Of a stretch of DNA of 64,000 bases, positions 1 to 7,164 are shown piece after piece; within the stretch, counting starts at the first letter, position 1; every line of letters begins with the position of its first letter. The position numbers were made by a program, and so were the translations under genes. The stretch is from positions 1,612,001-1,676,000 of the forward strand of contig NZ_CP163518.1 of the NCBI RefSeq assembly GCF_041080625.1, in the 5' to 3' direction. Below the pieces are notes generated by a model, which was given only the letters and a program-made list of their open reading frames with translations, searched no databases and had not been told where the DNA came from. This stretch comes from Streptomyces sp. CG1 (GTDB lineage Bacteria; Actinomycetota; Actinomycetes; Streptomycetales; Streptomycetaceae).

Positions 1-4
1 GCGC

Positions 5-397
5 TCACGCGACGGTCCCGTTCCCGCCGCGCGCGTCCACGACCGGCAGCCCCGCTTCCGCCCAGGCGCGCATGCCGCCCACCACGTCGACGGCCTCGAC
101 ACCCCGGGCGCTCAGCAGTTCGGCGGCCTGCCGGGATCGGTTGCCCGACCGGCAGATCACGACCACGGGCCGCGCCTGCGCCGCATGGGCCAGTGCGGCA
201 CCGGAGGCCAGATCGGCGAGGGGCTGATGGACGGCGCCGGGGGCGTGCCCGGCGTGCCACTCGTCGGCTTCGCGCACATCGAGCAGCACGGAGGTTCCGG
301 ACGGGGTTGCGGCGGATTGACCGTGCCCGGTGCCGGCAGCGGCCTCCAACGCGCTCACCCGTGCCGGGCCACCCCGGCCGCGTCTGAAGAGACTCAT
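5..397 (-). CDS. Rhodanese-like sulfurtransferase domain protein
   Basis: A 130-residue single-domain rhodanese. The loop ICRSGNRS carries the persulfide-forming cysteine at about residue 82, and the LLDVREADEW segment near residue 38 is the usual rhodanese entry motif. The family moves sulfane sulfur between thiols and acceptors such as cyanide, glutathione or partner proteins; the partner is not visible here. The first 30 residues are basic then Ala/Gly-rich and show no clear signal peptide, so a cytosolic location is likely. The ATG start has an AAGGAG about 11 nt upstream. It lies 54 bp downstream of the metallo-beta-lactamase/rhodanese gene on the same strand and is probably co-transcribed with it from the operator-bearing promoter near 1850-1897. 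The family call is firm, the substrate is unknown. Confidence 0.9.
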   Translation of the reverse strand: MSLFRRGRGGPARVSALEAAAGTGHGQSAATPSGTSVLLDVREADEWHAGHAPGAVHQPLADLASGAALAHAAQARPVVVICRSGNRSRQAAELLSARGVEAVDVVGGMRAWAEAGLPVVDARGGNGTVA

Positions 398-451
398 CGT
401 GGTTCTGGCTCCTTGTCGTCTTCTCGGTGCGATGATCTGCGGCGGCCGTCG

Positions 452-1816
452 TCAGCGCATCCGGACGGTGAGCCCGGCCTTCTCGGCCGCGTCGAACGAG
501 TCGTCCACGGCCACGACCCGCCGGCCGGCCGCATCGAGCAGGGAGGCGGCGATGGCGGCACGCATGCCGCCGGCGCAGTGGACCCACACCTGTCCCTCGG
601 GTACCTCGTGGAGGCGGCGGTGCAGGGTGTGGACGGGGATGTGCACCGAGCCCTCGATGAAGCCGGCCGCGCGCTCGGCGTCCCGGCGGACGTCCAGTAC
701 GACGACGCCGTCCTCGGCGTGCTCCGCGAGGTCGGCGAACGCGGCCCGCGGGAAGGAGACGAGGGCCTCGCCGCGGCGCACCCAGCCCGCCGGCTCCCCG
801 GTGGCCGCGGCGGCCGGGCGGTCGATGCCGACGCGGACCAACTCGCGCTGTGCCACGGCGAGTTGCTCGGCGGAGGCGGCGAGCAGGGTCACCGGCCTAC
901 CCCAGGGGATCAGCCAGGCCAGGTACGTGGCGAGCTGTCCCCCTGCCTCGAAGTTGACCGAGCCCGCGACATGGCCTTCGGCGAAGGCGACCCGGTGGCG
1001 CAGGTCGACCACCCACTCCCCGGCGGCGAGCCGGGCGGCGATCTCGTCCGCGTCGGCGACGGCGGGCGGGGTCAGGTCGACGGGCGCGGGTCCGGCGGTG
1101 TTCGCCGGGCCCATGTGGGCGTAGTACGCGGGTACGTCGTCCAGGCCGGCCAGCAGGTCGGCGACGAAGGCGTCCACGTCACGCGTGAACGCCTCGTTGG
1201 ACGCCTTCTCCTCGCCGATCGTGGTGGACTCGCCCCCGGTCCGGCCGGCTGAGCAGAAGCTCCCGAAGCCGTGCGTGGGCAGCACCGCCGTGGCGTCCGG
1301 CAGTTCGGTGGCCAGCCGATGCGCGGAGGCGTGCTGAGCGCGGGCGAGCCGCTCGGTCAGCCGCGGTTCGACCAGATCGGGCCGGCCGACGGTGCCTATC
1401 AGCAGGGAGCCGCCGGTGAAGACGGCGACGGCCGTTCCGTTCTCCTCCAGCGCGTAGGAGGTGTGGTGCGGGGTGTGGCCGGGAGTCGCCAGCGCGCGCA
1501 GGACCAGGCCTGCGGCGGTGTCGATCTCGTGGCGGTCACCGTCGTGCACGGGTACGCGGGCGTACGAGACTCCGGCCCCGGCGGGGACGAGGTAGGCGGC
1601 GCCCGTGACGCGGGCCAGCTCCAGGCCGCCGGTGACGTAGTCGTTGTGGACGTGCGTCTCGACGACACGGGATATCCGCACCCCGCGCCGTACGGCCGCC
1701 GCGATCACTCGGTCGATGTCACGCGGTGGGTCGACCACCACGGCCGTCCGCTCGCCACCGGCGAGGTAGCTGCGGTTGCCGAGCCCGGCCGTCTCGATCG
1801 TGTCGACGAAGAACAC
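452..1816 (-). CDS. Metallo-beta-lactamase fold hydrolase fused to two rhodanese domains (persulfide dioxygenase-like)
   Basis: The 454-residue protein has an N-terminal metallo-beta-lactamase fold (about 1-235) followed by two rhodanese modules (about 255-345 and 355-450). The metal site reads THVHNDY at 54-60, so the His that usually follows the Asp is Tyr; PGH at 112-114 and THGFG at 181-185 supply further ligands. The first rhodanese lacks a catalytic Cys, whereas the second has HCAGGMR with Cys414. This layout matches ETHE1/CstB-like enzymes that oxidise or transfer persulfide sulfur. The start is GTG with AAGGAG 6-7 nt upstream. It is the first gene of a probable two-gene sulfur operon with the downstream rhodanese. 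Two identical palindromes upstream point to a CsoR/CstR-type repressor, which is not encoded in this window. Activity as a persulfide dioxygenase is inferred. Confidence 0.88.
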   Translation of the reverse strand: MFFVDTIETAGLGNRSYLAGGERTAVVVDPPRDIDRVIAAAVRRGVRISRVVETHVHNDYVTGGLELARVTGAAYLVPAGAGVSYARVPVHDGDRHEIDTAAGLVLRALATPGHTPHHTSYALEENGTAVAVFTGGSLLIGTVGRPDLVEPRLTERLARAQHASAHRLATELPDATAVLPTHGFGSFCSAGRTGGESTTIGEEKASNEAFTRDVDAFVADLLAGLDDVPAYYAHMGPANTAGPAPVDLTPPAVADADEIAARLAAGEWVVDLRHRVAFAEGHVAGSVNFEAGGQLATYLAWLIPWGRPVTLLAASAEQLAVAQRELVRVGIDRPAAAATGEPAGWVRRGEALVSFPRAAFADLAEHAEDGVVVLDVRRDAERAAGFIEGSVHIPVHTLHRRLHEVPEGQVWVHCAGGMRAAIAASLLDAAGRRVVAVDDSFDAAEKAGLTVRMR

Positions 1817-1849
1817 GAGTCACTCCTTCCAGCCCTTCCAGTGTGGAAT

Positions 1850-1897
1850 TACCCCCGGGGGTATATCTCGACGGTAGCACGAGTACCCCCGGGGGTA
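1850..1897. promoter_or_regulatory. Paired CsoR/CstR-type operators
   Basis: Two identical 14-bp palindromes, TACCCCCGGGGGTA, lie at 1850-1863 and 1884-1897, with centres 34 bp apart (about three helical turns), 34-81 bp upstream of the GTG of the metallo-beta-lactamase/rhodanese gene. G-tract palindromes flanked by TA/TA are typical of CsoR-family repressors, which respond to copper or, in the CstR branch, to reactive sulfur. Because the downstream genes handle sulfane sulfur, a CstR-like sensor is the better guess. Confidence 0.7.
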
Positions 1898-2022
1898 TTT
1901 TCAGGAGCAGAGAGAGACCTCTGAGGCCGACACAGAACGAGGAACAGGCGCCAGGAGCGATCGACGGGCGCCCGAGTGACGGTCAGGCCCGTGCCTCGGT
2001 GCGGTCCGGCCCCCCTTGCCGC

Positions 2023-2538
2023 ATGTCCGCGCAGCCCCGCCCCGACGTCTCCGCGCCCGGGCCGCCGCAGGAGCCCGAGGCCCGTCCGCTCACCGAGGCC
2101 GTCACCCGGCGGTGCCGCGCGCTACGCCCCTCGATCCGCACGGACTACCCGTGACAGACCCTTCCCATGACGCACGTCGAACTGCTCCAGGTACTCGGCG
2201 AGCACTCCCCCGCACGGATCAACGACCTCCCCGCCCACGTCATGACCCCGAGCACGGCCAGCGGGCCGATCGCTCAGATGATCACCTCGGGACTGGTGGC
2301 GCGCGACATGGGCTCGGCCGACCGCCAGGCCTCCGTCGTCACCCTCACCGACTGCGGGCGTGAGAAGCCCGCCGCCTGGACCAACGCCCATGAACGCCGT
2401 ATCGACGACGCGTTGGCCGCGCTCGACGACAGCGCCCGGGCGGCCGTCACGGACGCACCACCCGCCCTGTTCCGGCTCGCCGAGCACCTCGGCGAGCCGG
2501 CCGACGGCGCGACGGCGGACCGACCGGAGCGGGGATCA
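2023..2538 (+). pseudogene. MarR-family regulator broken by an in-frame stop
   Basis: Reading from ATG 2023, the frame gives a MarR-like N-terminus, hits TGA at 2152-2154, and continues in the same frame as a recognisable winged-helix region (MTHVELLQVL... through SGLVARDMGSADRQASVV) to about 2510. The stop falls in DYP-stop-QTLPMTH, where a Trp codon TGG would restore a continuous protein, so one G-to-A change explains it. The helix region also has unusual Pro and Ala replacements (INDLPAH, TASGPIAQM), which fits relaxed selection. No stop follows at the expected C-terminus and the frame runs into the convergent TetR gene. A restart at ATG 2167 would give only the wing. The family is clear; a sequencing error at the stop cannot be excluded. 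Confidence 0.65.
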
Positions 2539-3348
2539 GTCGGCGTCCGGAGCCCGGCCGCCGTCCGCGCTCGCGGAGGCCGCCGAGTCCGGCAGGTAGC
2601 TCGCCAGGCCGCGCAGGATGATCTCCAGGCCGATGTCGAAGCGCTCCTCGGAGGAGTCCGACACGATCAGCCCGGCCAGGGCGCGCAGGTGCGGAAAGTC
2701 CGCCGCAGGCAGGGACGCGAAGTAGTTCCGCATCTCGTCGGCCATCTCGCGCCAGTCCGGGCGGGCCAGCGAGGAACCGTCACCGCCGCCTCCGGCGGCC
2801 CGGTCCTGCCACATGCCCTCCTCCAGGACGAACCCGTCGATGTAGGTGGAGATGAGGTCGCCGGCCTCCGCCGCGATGCGGTCGGGCAGCCCTGCGGTCC
2901 GGAAGACGGCGAGCAACGCCTCGACGTGGGGCAGCAGTTCGGCACTGAAGGGGACATGAGCCATGGAGATCCGGGCCATGTCCCGGTGGGACTGCAGGCG
3001 CCGCCGCCCGGAGTGGGCGTAGTCCCGCACCTGCTCCTGCCACCGCTCCGGGTCGGGTTCGGGCATCTCGAAGCCGTCGAAGAGCCGGGTGTACATCAAC
3101 TCCAGGAGGTCGTCCTTGGAGCGGACATAGGCATAGAGGGCGGAGACCGCGACCCCCAGCTCGGCGGCCACCTGACGCATCGACAGCCCGTCGAGGCCCT
3201 GGCGGTCCAGCACGGTGAAGGCGGCCTCGACGACCCGCTCGCGTGACAAGGGTGTGCGCGGGGTGGCGACGCGGACGCGAGCGGGGCGTCCGCGCTCCCA
3301 GGGGGACGGCGGAGGAGGTGTCGGGGTGCCGGCGGCCGCGTCGCTCAT
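2536..3348 (-). CDS. TetR/AcrR-family transcriptional repressor
   Basis: About 270 residues. After a Pro-rich N-terminal tail, the DNA-binding domain runs from about 33 to 82: LSRERVVEAAFTVLD, then GLSMRQVAAELGVAVSALYAYVRSK, the standard TetR helix-turn-helix. The C-terminal ligand domain is of the larger tetracycline-repressor type, with a helical bundle to the end. The ATG at 3348 is preferred over the in-frame GTG two codons earlier. The gene is divergent from the 14-TM MFS pump at 3654. The intergenic region carries a perfect palindrome and several related half-palindromes, so the likely role is repression of the pump and of itself, relieved by a pump substrate. The ligand is unknown. Confidence 0.9.
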   Translation of the reverse strand: MSDAAAGTPTPPPPSPWERGRPARVRVATPRTPLSRERVVEAAFTVLDRQGLDGLSMRQVAAELGVAVSALYAYVRSKDDLLELMYTRLFDGFEMPEPDPERWQEQVRDYAHSGRRRLQSHRDMARISMAHVPFSAELLPHVEALLAVFRTAGLPDRIAAEAGDLISTYIDGFVLEEGMWQDRAAGGGGDGSSLARPDWREMADEMRNYFASLPAADFPHLRALAGLIVSDSSEERFDIGLEIILRGLASYLPDSAASASADGGRAPDAD

Positions 3349-3367
3349 GACCACAGTCTAGGCGCCG

Positions 3368-3522
3368 GGAGAACAGTGTTCTCCTTCGGCGAGCGGCGTT
3401 CACGGCGACGACCGAGAAGCAAAGACGCGATATATCTTGTCTGAAGCCGAGGATTGCGCTATATCTTAATGAACACCGTTCTTCCGGCGAGCACTGTTCT
3501 GTTAATGTGAACAGTGTTCTCC
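3368..3522. promoter_or_regulatory. Operator cluster between tetR and MFS pump genes
   Basis: A perfect 17-bp palindrome, GGAGAACAGTGTTCTCC, occupies 3368-3384 beside the TetR start. Related copies lie near the pump side: GAACACCGTTCTT at 3471-3483, GCACTGTTCT at 3491-3500 and GTGAACAGTGTTCTCC at 3507-3522. The shared core is GAACA(N1-2)TGTTC. Between them are two direct copies of a GCG(A/C)TATATCTT element (about 3427 and 3457), possibly promoter -10 parts or sites for a second regulator. The arrangement suits autoregulation plus control of the pump. Confidence 0.7.
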
Positions 3523-3653
3523 AGGGTGCTCGGTCGCCCGTCTCCCGGGCCGTACCGGCCGACCGGGCGCTCACCTCCACCGGCAGTCACAAGCCATCCG
3601 TCCCACCGCGCTCGCGGCGCCACCGCTGCGCGGCCCATTCGCGAGGAGTTCCG

Positions 3654-5369
3654 ATGTCCACCACCGGTGTCGCGTCCGCCGAGGCGCCGCCCACCGACTC
3701 GCCAGCGCCCTACCGATGGCGCTGGGCTGCGCTCTTCGTGATCCTGGCGGCCGAGGTGATGGATCTCCTCGACGCCGTCGTCACGAACATCGCCGGCCCC
3801 TCCATGCGGGCCGACCTCGGCGGCGGCGCCTCCACTCTGCAGTGGCTCGCCGCCGCGTACACCCTCTCGATGGCCGTGGGGCTGGTCACCGGAGGACGGC
3901 TCGGGGACATTCACGGGCGGCGCCGGATGTTCCTGGTGGGGGCCGCCGGCTTCACCCTGGGTTCGCTGCTGTGCGCGCTGTCCGTGTCGCCCGAGATGCT
4001 GATCGCCGCACGTGTCGTCCAGGGCCTGTTCGGCGCGGTGATGCTGCCGCAGGGCCTCGGCATGATCAAGGAGATGTTCCCGCCGAAGGAGTCACAGAAG
4101 GCCTTCGGCATGTTCGGCCCGGTCATGGGACTGTCCGCGGTGTGCGGGCCGATCCTGGCGGGCTGGCTCGTGGACGCCGACTACTTCGGCACCGGCTGGC
4201 GGATGATCTTCCTGATCAATCTGCCGCTGGGTGCCGCGGCCTTCCTCGGTGCCCTTCGCTATCTGCCGAAGGGCAGGTCCGGCAGCAGGCCGCGCCTGGA
4301 CATCCCCGGCATGCTCCTGGTCTCGCTGGGCGCACTGCTCATCATCTTCCCGCTGGTCCAGGGCCGTGAGTACGACTGGCCCCTGTGGACGTTCCTGATG
4401 ATGGCCGCCTCGGTGGTCGTCTTCGCCGCCTTCGGCATGTACGAGTCGCGTCGCAGCAGGGCCGGACGGGACCCGCTGGTCGTGCCCACCCTCTTCCGCA
4501 AGCGTGGATTCAGCGGCGGTATGACCCTCGGGCTGGTCTTCTTCTCGACCATGCAGGGCTTCATGCTGGTCTTCAACCTCTACACCCAGATCGGCCTCGG
4601 CTATTCGCCGCTCAAGGCCGGCCTGGTGATGGTGCCCTGGTCGGGCGGCATGATCGTCGGCTTCGGTGTCGCTCAGGGGCTCACCCGGTTCGGGCGGGCC
4701 GTGCTGCAGGCGGGCGCGCTCGTCATGGCAGTCGGCGTGTTCGGCGTGTGGCTGACCCTCGACCTGGCCGGGAGCGGCGTCGGCCCCTGGCAGCTCGTGC
4801 CGTCCCTGCTCGTCACCGGCATCGGCATGGGCCTGCTCATGGCGCCGTTCTTCGACATCGTGCTCGCCAGCGTCGAGCCGCACGAGACGGGCTCGGCATC
4901 CGGCACGATGACCGCGGTGCAGCAGCTCGGCGGCGCGTTCGGCGTGGCGCTCCTCGGCACCGTGTTCTTCGGCCTGCTGGGCGGCGGAATCGCGACCGCC
5001 GTCGACCACCACGCGGACGGCCTGCGCGGGCAGTTGGCCGCCGCGCATGTCGCGCCTGCCGCTCGGGAACGCATCGTCGCGGACCTGCGCCGCTGTGCCT
5101 CGGACCGTGCCGTCGCCAAGGACCCCGCCGCGACCCCGGCCTCCTGCACGCGCTTGGAGAAGGACACCCGGTCCGCCGTGACCTCGCCTCAGGCCGGCGC
5201 GCAGATACCCGCCGCGCTGCAGGCCACCGCGTCATCAGCCTTCCGGAGTGGTTTCGGCACCGTCATGCAGACCATCCTGTGGATCGTCGACGGCATGCTC
5301 GCCCTGACCTTCCTGCTCGCCTTCCTTCTGCCGCGCCAGGCACGCCCCGAGGAGGCCGCCGGGCACTGA
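3654..5369 (+). CDS. MFS drug:H+ antiporter, DHA2 (14-TM) family
   Basis: 571 residues with about 14 hydrophobic segments. Antiporter motif A appears as GGRLGDIHGRRRM after TM2 and motif C-like Gly/Pro-rich helices follow (ARVVQGLFGAVMLPQGLGMI), as in EmrB/QacA/LfrA-type exporters. It sits in the cytoplasmic membrane and probably exports a lipophilic or cationic compound by proton exchange. A long periplasmic loop between the last helices (about 480-535) contains two Cys residues. The ATG at 3654 is chosen because GAGGAG lies 6-9 nt upstream; an upstream extension to 3507 in the same frame would read through the operators. It is divergent from the TetR gene that presumably controls it. Confidence 0.92.
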   Translation: MSTTGVASAEAPPTDSPAPYRWRWAALFVILAAEVMDLLDAVVTNIAGPSMRADLGGGASTLQWLAAAYTLSMAVGLVTGGRLGDIHGRRRMFLVGAAGFTLGSLLCALSVSPEMLIAARVVQGLFGAVMLPQGLGMIKEMFPPKESQKAFGMFGPVMGLSAVCGPILAGWLVDADYFGTGWRMIFLINLPLGAAAFLGALRYLPKGRSGSRPRLDIPGMLLVSLGALLIIFPLVQGREYDWPLWTFLMMAASVVVFAAFGMYESRRSRAGRDPLVVPTLFRKRGFSGGMTLGLVFFSTMQGFMLVFNLYTQIGLGYSPLKAGLVMVPWSGGMIVGFGVAQGLTRFGRAVLQAGALVMAVGVFGVWLTLDLAGSGVGPWQLVPSLLVTGIGMGLLMAPFFDIVLASVEPHETGSASGTMTAVQQLGGAFGVALLGTVFFGLLGGGIATAVDHHADGLRGQLAAAHVAPAARERIVADLRRCASDRAVAKDPAATPASCTRLEKDTRSAVTSPQAGAQIPAALQATASSAFRSGFGTVMQTILWIVDGMLALTFLLAFLLPRQARPEEAAGH

Positions 5370-5404
5370 GCCCGGCCGCGTCGGCATCCGCTTCGGCGAA
5401 CGGA

Positions 5405-5441
5405 ACGGCCGGGCACCGCTGAGAAGTGGCTGCCCGGCCGT
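5405..5441. terminator. Bidirectional hairpin terminator
   Basis: An 11-bp perfect stem (ACGGCCGGGCA / TGCCCGGCCGT) with a 15-nt loop lies between the convergent MFS pump and hydroxyacid dehydrogenase genes. There is no clear U-tract, as is common in Streptomyces. Confidence 0.6.
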
Positions 5442-5489
5442 CCCACGGCCGCCGGCACCGGTCGCCCGCGGGAAAGAGAAGGCGCCCTT

Positions 5490-6533
5490 TCAGCCTCCCC
5501 TGACCTCGGGGTTGGCGCAGTGGGCCAGTGGCTCGCCGCGGAGGAAGCGGCCGACCTCGGCGGCGACGATCCGGGCGGCCTTGTGGGCGACCTCGCGGCT
5601 CGCGCCGGCGATGTGCGGGGTGAGGACGACCCCCGGGGTGGACAGCAGGCGCGAGCCGGCCGGTACCGGTTCGACGGGGAACACATCGAAGCCGGCGGCG
5701 GCCAGCTGCCCCGAGTCCAGCGCGTCACACACCGCGTCGTAGTCGACCAGGGCGCCGCGGGCGCAGTTGACGAGGACGGAACCGTGCGGCATGGCCGCGA
5801 TCTGCGCCTGTCCGATCATGCCGCGGGTCTCGTCCGTCACCCGCGCGTGCAGGGAGACGATCCGGGAGCGGCTCAACAACTCGCCCAGGGAGACGAGTTG
5901 TGCGGCGCCCCGCACCACTTCCGGACGTACGTAGGGGTCGTGGACGAGGACGGTGGCCCCCATGGCGTTCAGGACGCGGGCGACGCGCGAACCGATGGCG
6001 CCGAAGCCGACCAGACCGACGACCGAGCCGTCGATCTCGACGCCGCAGCGGTCGTAGTCGTAGTAGTCGCCTCGCCAGGTGCCCCGCCTGAGGTCGGTGT
6101 GGACGTCGCCGATCCCGCGGGCGGCGGCGAGGATGAGGGCGAGGGTGTGCTCGGCCGTGGCCACGGCGTTGCGGCCGGGGGCGTAGCAGACGGCAACACC
6201 GTGTCGCGTCGCGGCCTCCAGGTTGGCGTTGACCGGTCCGCCCCGGCTGACGCAGAACAGCTCCAGATCGGGACAGGCGGCCAGCACGCGTTCGGTGAGC
6301 GGGGCCATCTGGGTGACGCAGATCCGCACGCCCCGCAGCGCCTCGATCATCTCCTCCTCCGTGCCGGACGCCTCGTCGACCTCGGCGACCTTGCCGAACG
6401 CGGTGTGGGGCCAAGGGAGTTGGAGCTGCCGGGCGTCCAGGTCGGTGCCGGCGGGCGTCGCGGCGCGCAGTTCCTGTTCGAGCAGCCGAGGCAGGACGAA
6501 GTGGTCGCCGGCGGCGAGGACGGTGGTGGGCAC
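5490..6533 (-). CDS. D-isomer-specific 2-hydroxyacid dehydrogenase
   Basis: 347 residues. The Rossmann motif GFGAIGSRVA (about 178-187) binds NAD(P), and the catalytic set is present: Arg in NCARGALVDYD, Glu in DVFPVEP and His in TPHIAGAS. The enzyme would interconvert a 2-keto acid and a D-2-hydroxy acid in the cytosol. It is the last gene of a four-gene operon (FGGY kinase, FGGY kinase, histidine phosphatase, this gene), 25 bp after the phosphatase, so the substrate is probably a sugar-derived acid or a related hydroxy-keto intermediate. The catalytic residues are intact. Glyoxylate/hydroxypyruvate reductase or phosphoglycerate-dehydrogenase-like roles are alternatives. Confidence 0.9.
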   Translation of the reverse strand: MPTTVLAAGDHFVLPRLLEQELRAATPAGTDLDARQLQLPWPHTAFGKVAEVDEASGTEEEMIEALRGVRICVTQMAPLTERVLAACPDLELFCVSRGGPVNANLEAATRHGVAVCYAPGRNAVATAEHTLALILAAARGIGDVHTDLRRGTWRGDYYDYDRCGVEIDGSVVGLVGFGAIGSRVARVLNAMGATVLVHDPYVRPEVVRGAAQLVSLGELLSRSRIVSLHARVTDETRGMIGQAQIAAMPHGSVLVNCARGALVDYDAVCDALDSGQLAAAGFDVFPVEPVPAGSRLLSTPGVVLTPHIAGASREVAHKAARIVAAEVGRFLRGEPLAHCANPEVRGG

Positions 6534-6558
6534 GGTGGATCTCCCGGAGAGCGAAGGA

Positions 6559-7164
6559 TCAGCGAACGGGTGCGTTGAGGCGGAGCAGGGACGCCTGGCC
6601 GTCGCGCAGCCGCAGTTCGGTCAGCGCGCCGTTGTGCAGGGCGGGGAAGACCTGGCGGTAGCGCGCGAGGGGAATGCCGAGAAGCTTGCACAGCACGAGG
6701 CGCAGCAGGGTGGAGTGGGCCACGACGAGCACGCGCCCGTCGGGGAGTTTGTGCGCGATCTCCTCCAGGCAGTCGATCGCGCGGTCCGCGGCCGCCGCGG
6801 GATCTTCTCCGCCGGGCAGATGGTGGGCCACCGGATCGGCGAGAAAGGCGGCGAGCGCCTCGGGGAACTCCTCGGCCATCTCGGCGCGGGTGAGACCGTC
6901 GCCGCGGCCGAAGTCCACCTCGTACAGGCGCTCATCGACCAAGGGGGTGAGGCCGAGCGCGCTCGCCGCGGGTTCGGCGGTCAGCCGGGCCCGGGACAGC
7001 GGTGAGCAGAGGACGGCGTCCAGGTGCTGCCCGGCCGCCCAGGCCCCCAGTTCGGCGGCCTGGCGGCGGCCGAGTCCGGTCAGCGGCACATCGGTGCGGC
7101 CGGCGTAGCGGTTGTCCGCGTGCCACACGGTCTCTCCATGGCGTACGAGGACGAAGTCGGTCAC
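6559..7164 (-). CDS. Histidine phosphatase family protein (phosphoglycerate mutase-like)
   Basis: 201 residues starting with VTDFVLVRHGETVWH, the RHG phosphohistidine motif at about 8-10. The second catalytic His is in VVAHSTLLR near residue 150, and the acid residue lies in the LYEVDFGRGDGL segment. Such enzymes remove phosphate from small metabolites, including sugar phosphates, with no cofactor. The start is GTG at 7164, sharing GTGA with the stop of the preceding sugar kinase, so translation is coupled. Placed after two kinases and before a hydroxyacid dehydrogenase, it may dephosphorylate a pathway intermediate or act as a housecleaning step. The substrate cannot be read from sequence. 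Confidence 0.9.
   Translation of the reverse strand: MTDFVLVRHGETVWHADNRYAGRTDVPLTGLGRRQAAELGAWAAGQHLDAVLCSPLSRARLTAEPAASALGLTPLVDERLYEVDFGRGDGLTRAEMAEEFPEALAAFLADPVAHHLPGGEDPAAAADRAIDCLEEIAHKLPDGRVLVVAHSTLLRLVLCKLLGIPLARYRQVFPALHNGALTELRLRDGQASLLRLNAPVR

Noticed and set aside
185..1252. Long plus-strand open frame opposite the rhodanese genes
   Set aside because: Shadow of the minus-strand genes; composition and lack of a ribosome-binding site argue against coding.
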